In this document: positions 18,425 to 26,422 of the stretch, in pieces
How the letters are laid out: each line of letters starts with the position of its first letter
Numbering within the stretch: the first letter of the stretch is position 1
NCBI RefSeq assembly: GCF_019551475.1
Contig: NZ_CP047159.1
Coordinates: forward strand, 62,001 to 126,000
From: Prevotella sp. Rep29
Lineage (GTDB): Bacteria > Bacteroidota > Bacteroidia > Bacteroidales > Bacteroidaceae
Length of the DNA stretch: 64,000 bases
Direction: 5' to 3'
Made by a program: the position numbers and the translations under genes
Notes under the pieces: generated by a model
Seen by the model: only the letters and a program-made list of their open reading frames with translations
Database searches by the model: none
What the model was told of the DNA's origin: nothing

Positions 18425-18441
18425 ACCTTTTGCTTGAAGAT
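18425..18441. other. Degenerate copy of the recombination-site core
   Basis: ACCTT-TTGCTTG-AAGAT matches the ACCTT-N7-AAGGT pattern at 9 of 10 arm positions and lies 24 bp left of site 3. Its spacer matches neither inverted pair. It could be an accessory recombinase-binding site, a decayed crossover site or chance. Confidence 0.4.
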
Positions 18442-18460
18442 TGTCTGCTTTTTTGATTTT

Positions 18461-18487
18461 TCACCACCTTCCGCCAAAAGGTATGAA
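18461..18487. other. Putative recombinase crossover site 3 (inner pair)
   Basis: Core ACCTT-CCGCCAA-AAGGT (18466-18482). Its reverse complement has the spacer TTGGCGG and extends to a 19-bp exact match with site 2. The outer arms are less palindromic than in the other sites. It lies between the recombinase promoter and the susC-C promoter. Confidence 0.68.
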
Positions 18488-18573
18488 TGCAAAATGTTTT
18501 TTTATTTTATTGAAACAAAACACGAAGAAAATATTACACTTTTGTGACGTTATTGAAATTTTTTATAAAATTA

Positions 18574-18605
18574 TTTGTTTATTTGAAATGAATATCATAT
18601 ATTTG
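18574..18605 (+). promoter_or_regulatory. Promoter of susC-C
   Basis: TTTG at 18574-18577, exactly 20 bp, then TATATTTG at 18598-18605. The start should fall near 18609, giving a leader of about 144 bases that includes site 4. It lies inside the outer invertible segment but outside the inner one. Confidence 0.85.
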
Positions 18606-18638
18606 CAAAAAATAAAGATGGTTTTCTTTCCATTGAGA

Positions 18639-18665
18639 GTATCACTTTTCCCCGGAAGGTAGTTG
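18639..18665. other. Putative recombinase crossover site 4 (outer pair)
   Basis: GTATCACTTT-TCCCCGG-AAGGT followed by AGTTG. Compared with the reverse complement of site 1, the left arm has one mismatch and the spacer is identical. It lies in the susC-C leader, about 90 bases before the ATG, mirroring site 1 in front of susC-A. Confidence 0.68.
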
Positions 18666-18738
18666 CTGTTCAAGTGGGAGGATGCCGGATTACTAATACA
18701 ACGAGAGATATAATTATTTTTATTCATTTATTAACTTT

Positions 18739-18853
18739 AAAAAGGAGAGTTTATGGTAAAGAAACTAACAATGATTCTCGCCGGTCTGTTCCTCAGTATA
18801 GGAATAGCAACGGCACAGACGCAAATCAGCGGTACCGTGGTTTCCGAAGAAGA
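18739..18853 (+). repeat. 115-bp repeat at the 5' end of susC-C, identical and inverted to susC-A
   Basis: Partner of 11684-11798. It includes the ribosome-binding stretch, signal peptide codons and the start of the carboxypeptidase-regulatory-like domain. It could support homologous inversion of the same 6.9-kb interval independently of the recombinase. Confidence 0.85.
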
Positions 18854-21800
18854 TGGCGAGCCCATTATCGGAGCATCGGTGCTTGTGGTTGGTACTAATG
18901 TCGGTGTTGCTACTGACATTGACGGTAAGTTTACTTTGGCTTTGCCGGCAGGTCACAACAAGCTGCGCATCTCATACGTAGGTATGTTGACGCAGGAGGT
19001 GACTGCTCGCGACGGCATGGTGGTAAACATGCAAAGCGACTCACAAGGTCTGGACGAAGTGATTGTGGTTGCCTATGGCACGCAGAAGAAGGCTTCGTTC
19101 ACCGGTTCTGCCTCTACGATTAAGGCAGAAAAGATTGAGAAGTTGCAGGTGTCTAACCTTTCGAAGGCTCTGGAAGGAGCGGTTGCCGGTGTGCAGTCGT
19201 TCTCCAGTTCTGGTACTCCGGGTTCGGGTGCAACCATCCTTATCCGCGGTATCGGTTCTATTTCCAGCACCCAGACTCCGCTCATCGTAGTCGATGGTGT
19301 GCCTTATGAAGGTTCGCTGAACTCTATTTCTTCTCAGGACATCGAGTCGTTCACCATTCTGAAGGACGCTGCTGCCAACTCTATGTACGGTGCGCGCGGT
19401 GCCAATGGTGTCATCATGATTACCACGAAGACCGCCAAGGGTGGTAAGGCTCGTGTGAACTTCGATGCTCGTTGGGGTTTCAACGCACGCGGTGTGCCCA
19501 ACTATGAGACAGTGAGAGACCCGGGAACATACTACGAGTTGTTCTGGGAGTCTATGCGCAACAACTATCAGGCATTAGGCGACGTGCCTAATCCAGGTCT
19601 TGAGGCATCTAACAAGCTGATTGAAGAGTTGAAGTACAACATCTTCCGCGGTGTGGCTGACACTGAAATCATCGATCCCGTTACAGGTAAGCTCAATCCG
19701 CTGGCAACCACCCGCAAGTGGAACGACGACTGGACGAAAGACCCGTTCGAGAATGGTTTCCGTCAGGAGTACAATGCCAACGTATCTGGTGGTAACGAGA
19801 ACACACACGCTTACTTCTCACTCGGCTATCTGGGTGACAAGGGTTACATCGCAGGTTCTGACTTCAAGCGCTATTCTACACGTCTGAAGATCGACCAGAA
19901 CATCGGTAACAACATCCGCGTGGGTGCCAACCTGGCTTACTCGAACACGGACCAGAAGACTTTCGGTAACACCGAGAACAACTTCTCGAACATCTTCATG
20001 TTCTCACAGAACATCGCTCCGATCTATCCGATCTATCTCTACGATGACGAGGGCAATCCCGTTTACGACGACGACGGCAACCGCTCATACGACTTCGGTG
20101 ACTATCGTCCTTATGGTTCTAACCAGAACCCGTATGCCGTGGCTATGTGGAACCAGCGTTCTACCCTCCGCGACAACCTTTCTGCACGCGGATATTTCGA
20201 GTGGACGTTCCTGAACGACTTCAAGTTCACCCTCAACGGTGCATACGACCTGTTCAACACCACCGGTTCTGAGTTCTATACTCCTATCGGCGGCGACGCC
20301 AAGAACGTGAACGGACGTGCTTACAAAGATTCTCAGCGTTATGCAGCTATCAACCTCAACCAGCTGCTCGACTGGACTCACGACTTCGGCAACCACAACG
20401 TACACGTGTTGCTCGGTCACGAGACCAAGAACGATAAGTCTAAGTATCTCTATGGACACATGACCAACTTCGCTCATCCTGAGATTGGCGAATTTGCTAA
20501 CGCAACACAGTATCAGGACCTCACGAGCTACACTTCAGAATACTCTCTCGAAGGTTTCTTCGCAAAGGGTGAGTACAACTACCTCGACCGCTACTACTTC
20601 ACAGCAAGTATCCGTCGCGACGGTAGCTCACGCTTCCACAAGGACAACCGCTGGGGTACGTTCTGGGCAGTAGGTGCTTCTTGGCGCCTGAAGGAAGAGC
20701 CGTGGCTCAAGGAAGTGAACTGGCTGAACTCGCTCAAGCTGAAAGCCAGCTACGGTACGCAGGGTAACGACCGCATCGGTATTGCTCACGCTTACACCGA
20801 CCTGTTCCAGGTTGACCGTATGGACGGCGACGCTGCCTTCACGAAATATCGTCGTGGAAACAAAGACCTCACATGGGAGAAGAGCCACAACTTCAACATC
20901 GGTGTGGAAGCTGGCTTCTGGAACCGCCTGAACGTGAACTTCGAGTTCTTCATCAAGGAGACCAAGGACATGCTCTACTACAGCCCGATTCCTCGCAGTG
21001 AGGGTAGCCCGAGCGGTATCTATCGCAACGAGATGGACATGAAGAACACTGGTTTCGAGCTCGAAATCAACGGTGACATCATCAAGAACAAGCACGTGAG
21101 ATGGAACGCAGCGCTGAACCTGACTCACTACAAGAACAAGCTGACCCGTCTGCCGGTGTCTAAGCCCGCAGAACTCTATCCTGACGGATATCCTGCCGGC
21201 AACTACTGGCGCAAGATTGGCGGTTCGCTCTACGACTGGTACATGTACGAGTATGTAGGTGTAGATGCTGAGACCGGTCTGCCACAGTACAACAAGTACC
21301 TGGTTGATGAAGAAGGCAACGAGACGGGCGAAATCGAACTCGTTGACAACATCACCGACGCTACACAGCGCCAGCTCAACAAGTCGGCTATTCCTGACCT
21401 GACCGGTGGTTTCTCAACAACCGTTGAGGCTTACGGATTCGACCTGTCTATCCAGACAGCATTCCAGCTCGGAGGTTGGGCATTCGACTCTTCTTACAGC
21501 TCACTGCTGAACGCAGGCAACGCCGGCCATGGCTTCCACAAGGACGTGCTGAAGCGCTGGACACCGGAGAACACGAACACCAACATCCCGATGCTCCGCT
21601 ACCAGTACAACAACGCAGGTATCAGCGGCAACTCTGACTACTATCTGACGAAGGCTTCTTACTTCAGCCTCCGCAACATCACTCTGGGCTACACACTGCC
21701 TAAGAAGGTGACCAACTCTTGGGGAATCAACTCACTGCGTATCTACCTCGTAGGTGACAACATCTGGCTCGCTTCAAAGCGTAAGGGCTTCGACCCGCGT

Positions 21801-21881
21801 CAGAGCATCGACGGTGACTACGGATACTTCGGATATTCTGCACTGAGCAGCTACTCTATCGGTGTGAACCTCTCATTCTAA
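18753..21881 (+). CDS. SusC/RagA-family TonB-dependent transporter (pair C)
   Basis: 1042-aa outer-membrane importer. A signal peptide to about residue 21 is followed by SGTVVSEEDGEPIIGASVLVVGT, plug motifs LDEVIVVAYGTQKK and TPLIVVDGVPYEG, and a barrel ending IGVNLSF. Codon use is visibly different from pair A: C uses highly biased GC-ending codons (AACATC, GGCGAC), which suggests high expression. The leader has a canonical promoter and site 4. It is transcribed divergently from B and the recombinase gene. Confidence 0.94.
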   Translation: MVKKLTMILAGLFLSIGIATAQTQISGTVVSEEDGEPIIGASVLVVGTNVGVATDIDGKFTLALPAGHNKLRISYVGMLTQEVTARDGMVVNMQSDSQGLDEVIVVAYGTQKKASFTGSASTIKAEKIEKLQVSNLSKALEGAVAGVQSFSSSGTPGSGATILIRGIGSISSTQTPLIVVDGVPYEGSLNSISSQDIESFTILKDAAANSMYGARGANGVIMITTKTAKGGKARVNFDARWGFNARGVPNYETVRDPGTYYELFWESMRNNYQALGDVPNPGLEASNKLIEELKYNIFRGVADTEIIDPVTGKLNPLATTRKWNDDWTKDPFENGFRQEYNANVSGGNENTHAYFSLGYLGDKGYIAGSDFKRYSTRLKIDQNIGNNIRVGANLAYSNTDQKTFGNTENNFSNIFMFSQNIAPIYPIYLYDDEGNPVYDDDGNRSYDFGDYRPYGSNQNPYAVAMWNQRSTLRDNLSARGYFEWTFLNDFKFTLNGAYDLFNTTGSEFYTPIGGDAKNVNGRAYKDSQRYAAINLNQLLDWTHDFGNHNVHVLLGHETKNDKSKYLYGHMTNFAHPEIGEFANATQYQDLTSYTSEYSLEGFFAKGEYNYLDRYYFTASIRRDGSSRFHKDNRWGTFWAVGASWRLKEEPWLKEVNWLNSLKLKASYGTQGNDRIGIAHAYTDLFQVDRMDGDAAFTKYRRGNKDLTWEKSHNFNIGVEAGFWNRLNVNFEFFIKETKDMLYYSPIPRSEGSPSGIYRNEMDMKNTGFELEINGDIIKNKHVRWNAALNLTHYKNKLTRLPVSKPAELYPDGYPAGNYWRKIGGSLYDWYMYEYVGVDAETGLPQYNKYLVDEEGNETGEIELVDNITDATQRQLNKSAIPDLTGGFSTTVEAYGFDLSIQTAFQLGGWAFDSSYSSLLNAGNAGHGFHKDVLKRWTPENTNTNIPMLRYQYNNAGISGNSDYYLTKASYFSLRNITLGYTLPKKVTNSWGINSLRIYLVGDNIWLASKRKGFDPRQSIDGDYGYFGYSALSSYSIGVNLSF

Positions 21882-21919
21882 ACGTAAATTTGTTAAAACC
21901 ATTATAAAGATTTAGCAAT

Positions 21920-23392
21920 ATGAAAACATTAAAATATTTTGTGATTGGTCTTACCGCGCTTCTGACTTTCAACTCTTGCGGTGAGAGTTTCTTCGACACT
22001 GAATACACCACCTACTTGGGTGAGGAAGAAGCACAGACGGCTGCCGGAAGAAACCCCGACGTGTTCACCAACGGTATGTGGTCGTGGAACGTTGCCTATC
22101 AGGGACGTCATGACAGCTTCGGCTTCATGAGCGTATGCAAATACCTCGAAGTGATGGGCGAAGACATCGCTTTCCAGACATCTTCCTGGTTCAACTATGA
22201 CTACCAGCTCGACTACCGTCTGGAGGCGTGGGTACGCACCAGCACCATCTGGACCCACTTCTACACGCTGATTACCAAGGCAAACGAGGTTATCGCACTC
22301 TATCCTAAGGGTGGAGAGACAGCCGGCGAGAAAGGCTTGATCGGACAGGCATACGCCATTCGCGGTATGTCTTACTACTACCTGATTCAGATTTATCAGG
22401 ACTATCTCGCAGCCAACGGCACCAGCTTCAACATGGACGCTCCCGGCGTGCCTATCATGTACAACATTTGTGACGGCAAGACCGAAGAGGAAATGGCTGC
22501 AGCGAAAGGACGTAACACGGTTGCTGACGTTCTCGAGTTCACACAGATGAACCTCGAGAAGGGTGTTGAACTGCTGAGCGACGGATTCGTGCGCAAGAAC
22601 AAGAACTCTATCGACGTAAGCGTGGCTAACGGTCTGCTCGCACGCTTCTACCTGCTCACACAGCAGTGGCAGAAAGCTGCCGACGCAGCCAATGCAGCCC
22701 GTCAGGGATACACCATCATGGATCAGACAGCGCTGATGTCAGGTTTCAACGATGTTTCCAATGGTGAGTGGATGTGGGGCTTCAACCACACCACAGAGAC
22801 CACGACCAGCTACGCTTCGTTCCTCTCACACATGGACTGCGACAACGTAGGCTACGGACGTAACTATCCGTTCCTCATCGACGCCAAACTGTACGACGAA
22901 ATCTCTGAAACCGACTACCGCAAGGACCTGTTCAACGGTCCCAACGGCGACCCGTCGGCAACCTATGCCGGTGCTAAGAGACCATGGGCTGCCCGCAAGT
23001 TCAAGATGAAGGACAGCTTCCTGGGCGACTACATCTACATGCGTGCAGCAGAAATGGTGCTCATCGAGGCAGAGGCATACGCACACCTCGGCAACGGCAG
23101 CAAAGCAGCTACCGTGCTGAAGGAGCTCATGTCAAAGCGCGATCCAGAGTGGAACGAGAGCAGCGTTGACGTAGAAGACGTTTACCTGCAGCGCCGTATC
23201 GAACTCTGGGGCGAAGGCTTCACCTACTTCGACCTGAAGCGTCTGAACAAGGGTATCGACCGCAGCTACCAAGGCAACAACCACAACTACAGATTCGTCG
23301 TTCCTGCACACGACGTGCGCTGGACCTTCCAGATTCCACGCTCTGAGATTCAGGAGAACGACCGCATCGACGAGAGTGAGCAGAACCCATAA
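21920..23392 (+). CDS. SusD/RagB-family outer-membrane lipoprotein (pair C)
   Basis: 490-aa partner of SusC-C. The lipoprotein signal MKTLKYFVIGLTALLTFNSC is followed by GESFFD. SusD motifs include GLIGQAYAIRGMSYYYLIQIYQDY and, near the C-terminus, LQRRIELWGEGFTYFDLKRLNKG and VRWTFQIPRSEIQEN. It starts 38 bp after susC-C and is followed by a terminator at 23435-23472. No enzyme gene follows. Confidence 0.94.
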   Translation: MKTLKYFVIGLTALLTFNSCGESFFDTEYTTYLGEEEAQTAAGRNPDVFTNGMWSWNVAYQGRHDSFGFMSVCKYLEVMGEDIAFQTSSWFNYDYQLDYRLEAWVRTSTIWTHFYTLITKANEVIALYPKGGETAGEKGLIGQAYAIRGMSYYYLIQIYQDYLAANGTSFNMDAPGVPIMYNICDGKTEEEMAAAKGRNTVADVLEFTQMNLEKGVELLSDGFVRKNKNSIDVSVANGLLARFYLLTQQWQKAADAANAARQGYTIMDQTALMSGFNDVSNGEWMWGFNHTTETTTSYASFLSHMDCDNVGYGRNYPFLIDAKLYDEISETDYRKDLFNGPNGDPSATYAGAKRPWAARKFKMKDSFLGDYIYMRAAEMVLIEAEAYAHLGNGSKAATVLKELMSKRDPEWNESSVDVEDVYLQRRIELWGEGFTYFDLKRLNKGIDRSYQGNNHNYRFVVPAHDVRWTFQIPRSEIQENDRIDESEQNP

Positions 23393-23434
23393 ACTCACGG
23401 ATGTCTGCACACAGACAAACGTATAATTGAAAAG

Positions 23435-23472
23435 TCGGATGCACTCCACAGACGGTGCATCCGATTTTTTTT
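23435..23472 (+). terminator. Terminator of the susCD-C operon
   Basis: TCGGATGCAC (23435-23444) pairs perfectly with GTGCATCCGA (23455-23464) and is followed by eight T residues. Confidence 0.93.
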
Positions 23473-23572
23473 GTGGGAGCCCCACACGAACTTTATTCAC
23501 CGCAGATTCCGCTGATTACACAGATTATTTTCTGCGGGCGGATCGGTGTATCCGCCTGGATGAAGAGACCCC

Positions 23573-23700
23573 ACCCCTGCCCCTCCCCTAAGAAGGGAGG
23601 GGAGCGCCTGACGGGAGTGTGCAACTGACTTCATTCCCTCCCCTAAGAAAGAAGGGGAGCGCCTGACGGGAGTATGCAACTGACTTTATTCCCCTCCCTT
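23573..23700. repeat. GC-rich tandem intergenic repeat, inverted relative to 6481-6645
   Basis: About two units containing GGGGAGCGCCTGACGGGAG, TGCAACTGACTT and CCCCTCCCTTCTTAGG. The preceding bases (GGGCGGATCGGTGTATCCGCC) also recur inverted near 7000-7015. No coding capacity is seen. Confidence 0.7.
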
Positions 23701-23964
23701 CTTAGGGGAGGGGCAGGGGTGGGGTGTCCTTGCATAAACATACGGAAAAGGGCGTATAAATATACGGTGGAACTTTCGCTTTCCAAAAGTTCAACTTTTA
23801 GCTTGCAAAAGTTGAACTTTTAGGAGGTGAAAGTTGAACTTTTAGAGCGCAAAAGTTCAACTTTTGGAAAGCACTTCTTAAACCGCTGATTATCAATGGG
23901 ATGCGAAACGACAAACAAAACCACACCACATGCATAAATATGCAATGTCGGCGGTGGGCGAAAA
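23691..23964 (-). repeat. 274-bp intergenic repeat with palindromic AAAGTTsAACTTT units, copy 2
   Basis: Inverted partner of 6233-6506. The centre holds four palindromes of the form AAAGTTcAACTTT or AAAGTTgAACTTT, with linkers TAGCTTGC, TAGGAGGTG and TAGAGCGC. The two copies flank the whole three-pair susCD region. Confidence 0.8.
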
Positions 23965-24068
23965 TGGTGGTTCTGGTGGTAAAAAATATTAGGTTCACGT
24001 TACCTGTCAAAAACTATTTTGGTATAAATCTACTTGATTTCAAAATTATTTGTAACTTTACAACTGTG

Positions 24069-24648
24069 ATGGTACATAAACATCTCTATATAATCTGTGG
24101 GCCTAATGGCGCTGGCAAGACTACGGCATCATATAGTGTCTTGCCTAAAATTCTGCAATGCAAAGAGTTTGTAAATGCAGACGAGATTGCGCGAGGACTT
24201 TCGCCATTCAATCCAGAAAGTGTAGCTATAGAGGCGGGCAGGTTAATGCTAAGCCGGATAAGAGATTTATTATCCAAGGACGAGAGTTTTTCTATTGAAA
24301 CTACTCTTGCAACACGTTCTTATTTTCGTTTGATAGAGAAAGCCCATCAACAAGGATATGAGGTAACTTTACTATATTTTTGGCTGAAATCGCCAGAACA
24401 GGCTATTGAGCGTGTGGCTGAAAGGGTTAGTAAAGGAGGGCATAACATTCCGAAGGATATTATCATTAGTAAGGTATCATGAAAGTATTAAGAATCTCTT
24501 TAAAATCTATATGCCGATAGTTGATTCCTGGATTTTGGTAAATAATAGTGTGACACCGAGAAATATTATTGCTACGGGTGGACTGGGACAGGCAACAGAG
24601 ATAAGAAATAGTGTAACATTTAAAAAGGTTGAGGCGTATGTCAAGTAA
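24069..24648 (+). pseudogene. Zeta-toxin-like P-loop ATPase, frameshifted
   Basis: From the ATG at 24069 the protein reads MVHKHLYIICGPNGAGKTTA, with the Walker A motif at residues 11-19. It continues with NADEIARGLSPFNPE, FSIETTLATR and AERVSKGGHNIPKD, all typical of the zeta-toxin/AAA_33 ATPase family. The frame ends at 24482. The expected continuation (RYHESIKNLFKIYMPIVDSW...GGLGQATEIRNS) is in the next frame up to 24648. The total of 580 bases is one more than a multiple of three, so a single inserted base near 24475-24480 (AGTAAGGTAT) explains it. It could be a true inactivation or a sequencing error. Confidence 0.8.
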
Positions 24649-24799
24649 TGAGCACAAGCAAATGATAGATAAAATTGAACGCGGTTTGGAAATAGCCGAA
24701 CGGGAAATGTTGGAAAAAAAAGCCAAGAACAATGAAAATGTTATTATCTGTGGTGATGACAATGTGATACGTCATATTCCTGCAAAGAATTTTCTTTGA
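24638..24799 (+). CDS. Small partner protein of the zeta-like ATPase (possible antitoxin), 53 aa
   Basis: MSSNEHKQMIDKIERGLEIA... ends HIPAKNFL. It overlaps the 3' end of the frameshifted ATPase by 11 bases, so the two are translationally coupled. Short, charged, helical partner proteins of this kind often follow zeta-like ATPases in Bacteroidota and Proteobacteria. The antitoxin role is inferred from this arrangement only. Confidence 0.65.
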   Translation: MSSNEHKQMIDKIERGLEIAEREMLEKKAKNNENVIICGDDNVIRHIPAKNFL

Positions 24800-24874
24800 A
24801 GTCAAGATGGAATCAAATAAGCCACTGGTAGGATAAGTAAATTTGTTTGTCTCGCGGTTTTTTTTACTAAAAAA

Positions 24875-24904
24875 CGGGCACTCTCCCCGAAGGGAAAGTG
24901 CCCG
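24875..24904 (-). terminator. Terminator of the outer-membrane beta-barrel gene
   Basis: CGGGCACTcTCCC and GGGAaAGTGCCCG form a stem around a CGAA loop. On the minus strand it is followed by TTTTTT. It lies 27 bases beyond the stop codon at 24932. Confidence 0.85.
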
Positions 24905-24931
24905 CATATTTAGGCAAGTTTTAAAAACGGT

Positions 24932-25549
24932 TTAGAGCGGAATCTTGTAACCGAGTGTGATTTGGAATACGCTGTTCTTTCCTTTGCCGCCAAATTCAAT
25001 TTCTTCACCCATAATCTGGAGAGTCTTGTTTTTTGCAACCTTTGTGAGCCCCCAGTTGTAGCGTGCATCTATGACAAAGTTCATGTATTCGTAAGATATA
25101 CCTACAGGGATGGAAAAGTCAATAGTTTTGATTCCGTCCTTGAAATCTGCGGTAATCTCTTGACCCATTCCCTTTATTGTAGATTTTGCATTTACGTTAA
25201 AGGCAGGTTGAATACCAAGTTTTACTGCAAATCCTTTTGCAACATAGACGTTGGCTAAGATAGGGATATTAATATAGTCCAATTTCATGGTGCTTGTTAT
25301 GCCATCCGTCTTGTCCTTTGCTCCCTGCATAGAATAGAGAGCTCCTGCGGTTATGCTAACCATATCAGTTGCCTGATATTCAACTTCTGCACCAGCCGCC
25401 AATCCAATGCGTGGGTCACCATTACCGTCAGTGATGTTAGCAATATTCATACCCACTTTCGGAGTTACCGACCATGTTCCTACTGCTTGTTGTGCGAAAG
25501 CACCTACTGAAGACAGCGCGAGGGCTGCCATGATAACTAATTTTTTCAT
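24932..25549 (-). CDS. Outer-membrane beta-barrel protein (PorT/OMP_b-brl_2-like)
   Basis: 205-aa protein with a Sec signal peptide, MKKLVIMAALALSSVGAFAQ. Alternating strands begin with WSVTPKVGMNIANITDGNGDPRIGLAAGAEVEY and end with VFQITLGYKIPL. The size and the GLAAGAEVEYQ pattern fit small 8-10-strand Bacteroidota porin-like barrels. A TATATTTG box on the minus strand (25581-25588) lies about 32 bases upstream of the ATG. It is a single-gene unit with its own terminator. Its role is unknown. Confidence 0.8.
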   Translation of the reverse strand: MKKLVIMAALALSSVGAFAQQAVGTWSVTPKVGMNIANITDGNGDPRIGLAAGAEVEYQATDMVSITAGALYSMQGAKDKTDGITSTMKLDYINIPILANVYVAKGFAVKLGIQPAFNVNAKSTIKGMGQEITADFKDGIKTIDFSIPVGISYEYMNFVIDARYNWGLTKVAKNKTLQIMGEEIEFGGKGKNSVFQITLGYKIPL

Positions 25550-25657
25550 ATTCCTGATATTTTAAGTTAGTAATTCGCTGCAAATATACAATAAATATTG
25601 GTATAACATAGAAAAAAAACAAAAAAAGTTTCTGCGGGGACTTTTTTTGAATGCTTG

Positions 25658-26287
25658 TCAGAGTTGTCCGGACTCTACCATGAGCACGACGCGTTCGGTG
25701 AGCCGGTCAACGCCTTCAGCGTCGTATCCTTTCTTCAGTGATGCGCCGAACGCCCACGCAAAAGCCTGGTAGAATCCCGCTTTCACGGGTCCGAGAAATG
25801 CCTGTATGAGGTTGTAGGACGAGGAGTTGCACTCGCGATAGATGAGTTTGATGAGCAGTTTGCCCTGCGAGTAGGTGAGCTTCTTCATGCGTGGCGTGTA
25901 TTTCTTCTTGATGTCTTTCTCCACCAGTTTCATGTGCTCGTCCTTTGCCTTTTTGTTGGGCAGCGTCTGGAGGTATTCGTAAGTCTCGATGATGATGGTG
26001 TTTGCCTCTTTGGCGATGGGCAGCACCTTCTTCACGTTGTTGACCAGTTGGTTGTATTTGCGCCTTTCCCGTTTTGTCTTGAGTTCCACGGGTGGATAGA
26101 CGTAGATGTTGTTCAGTTCCATGAACTGTACGGAGTCGCCGTCGAGCAACACCTTTCCCACTTTCAGTGTGGGGACGAACGTGGGCTCATCCATCTTTAC
26201 CTCCCGCTCTTCGGGAAGCACGGTCTGCCCGGCGGCGTGCACTGATGCGGCGAGCAGGGCTGTGATGAGGAGTGTGCGTGTGTTCAT
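25658..26287 (-). CDS. DUF4294 family secreted protein
   Basis: About 209 aa from the ATG at 26287, which starts a signal peptide MNTRTLLITALLAASVHAAGQ. The frame extends 10 codons further upstream, but a TACATTTG promoter box (26295-26302, minus strand) overlaps that extension, so the downstream ATG fits better and would give a nearly leaderless mRNA. The body has YVYPPVELKTKRERRKYNQLVNNV and KKLTYSQGKLLIKLIYRECNSSSYNLIQAFLGPVKAGFYQAFAW, typical of DUF4294. Its function is unknown. It is divergent from the HHH-barrel gene. Confidence 0.8.
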   Translation of the reverse strand: MNTRTLLITALLAASVHAAGQTVLPEEREVKMDEPTFVPTLKVGKVLLDGDSVQFMELNNIYVYPPVELKTKRERRKYNQLVNNVKKVLPIAKEANTIIIETYEYLQTLPNKKAKDEHMKLVEKDIKKKYTPRMKKLTYSQGKLLIKLIYRECNSSSYNLIQAFLGPVKAGFYQAFAWAFGASLKKGYDAEGVDRLTERVVLMVESGQL

Positions 26288-26363
26288 TCTGCGGCAAATG
26301 TACTGATAATTTCTCATTTGTGTGTTGATTTGTGTAGATATTTAGGATAAATTTTATTTTGCA

Positions 26364-26395
26364 CTTGTTCATGTAAGAGATATTAATTACCTTTG
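26364..26395 (+). promoter_or_regulatory. Promoter of the HHH-domain gene
   Basis: CTTG (26364-26367), 20 bp, TACCTTTG (26388-26395). The start should fall near 26400 with a leader of about 24 bases to the ATG at 26423. Confidence 0.7.
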
Positions 26396-26422
26396 TATGA
26401 CTTAATCTATGTCTGTGAAGAA

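Larger units (their letters stand above)
17062..18487. other. Inferred inner invertible segment (sites 2 and 3), 1.4 kb
   Basis: Contains only the tyrosine recombinase gene and, at its left edge, the susC-B promoter facing out across site 2. Inversion would strip susC-B of that promoter and aim it rightward toward susC-C. I find no comparable promoter at the right edge, so susC-B would be off in the flipped state. This is inferred from geometry only. Confidence 0.6.
11881..18665. other. Inferred outer invertible segment (sites 1 and 4), 6.8 kb
   Basis: The segment between sites 1 and 4 carries the susCD-B operon with its terminator, the recombinase gene, and the promoters of susC-B and susC-C. 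The susC-C promoter is at the right edge and faces out across site 4. Inversion would turn it toward susC-A and put the susD-B terminator in front of susC-C. This is inference from site geometry; no rearrangement is seen directly. Confidence 0.6.

Noticed and set aside
11881..18665. ACCTT-N7-AAGGT palindromes as simple operators for a common regulator
   Set aside because: Operators would not need asymmetric spacers matched only between inverted partners, and site 3 is next to no susC start. The idea is not excluded; binding of a regulator as well is possible.
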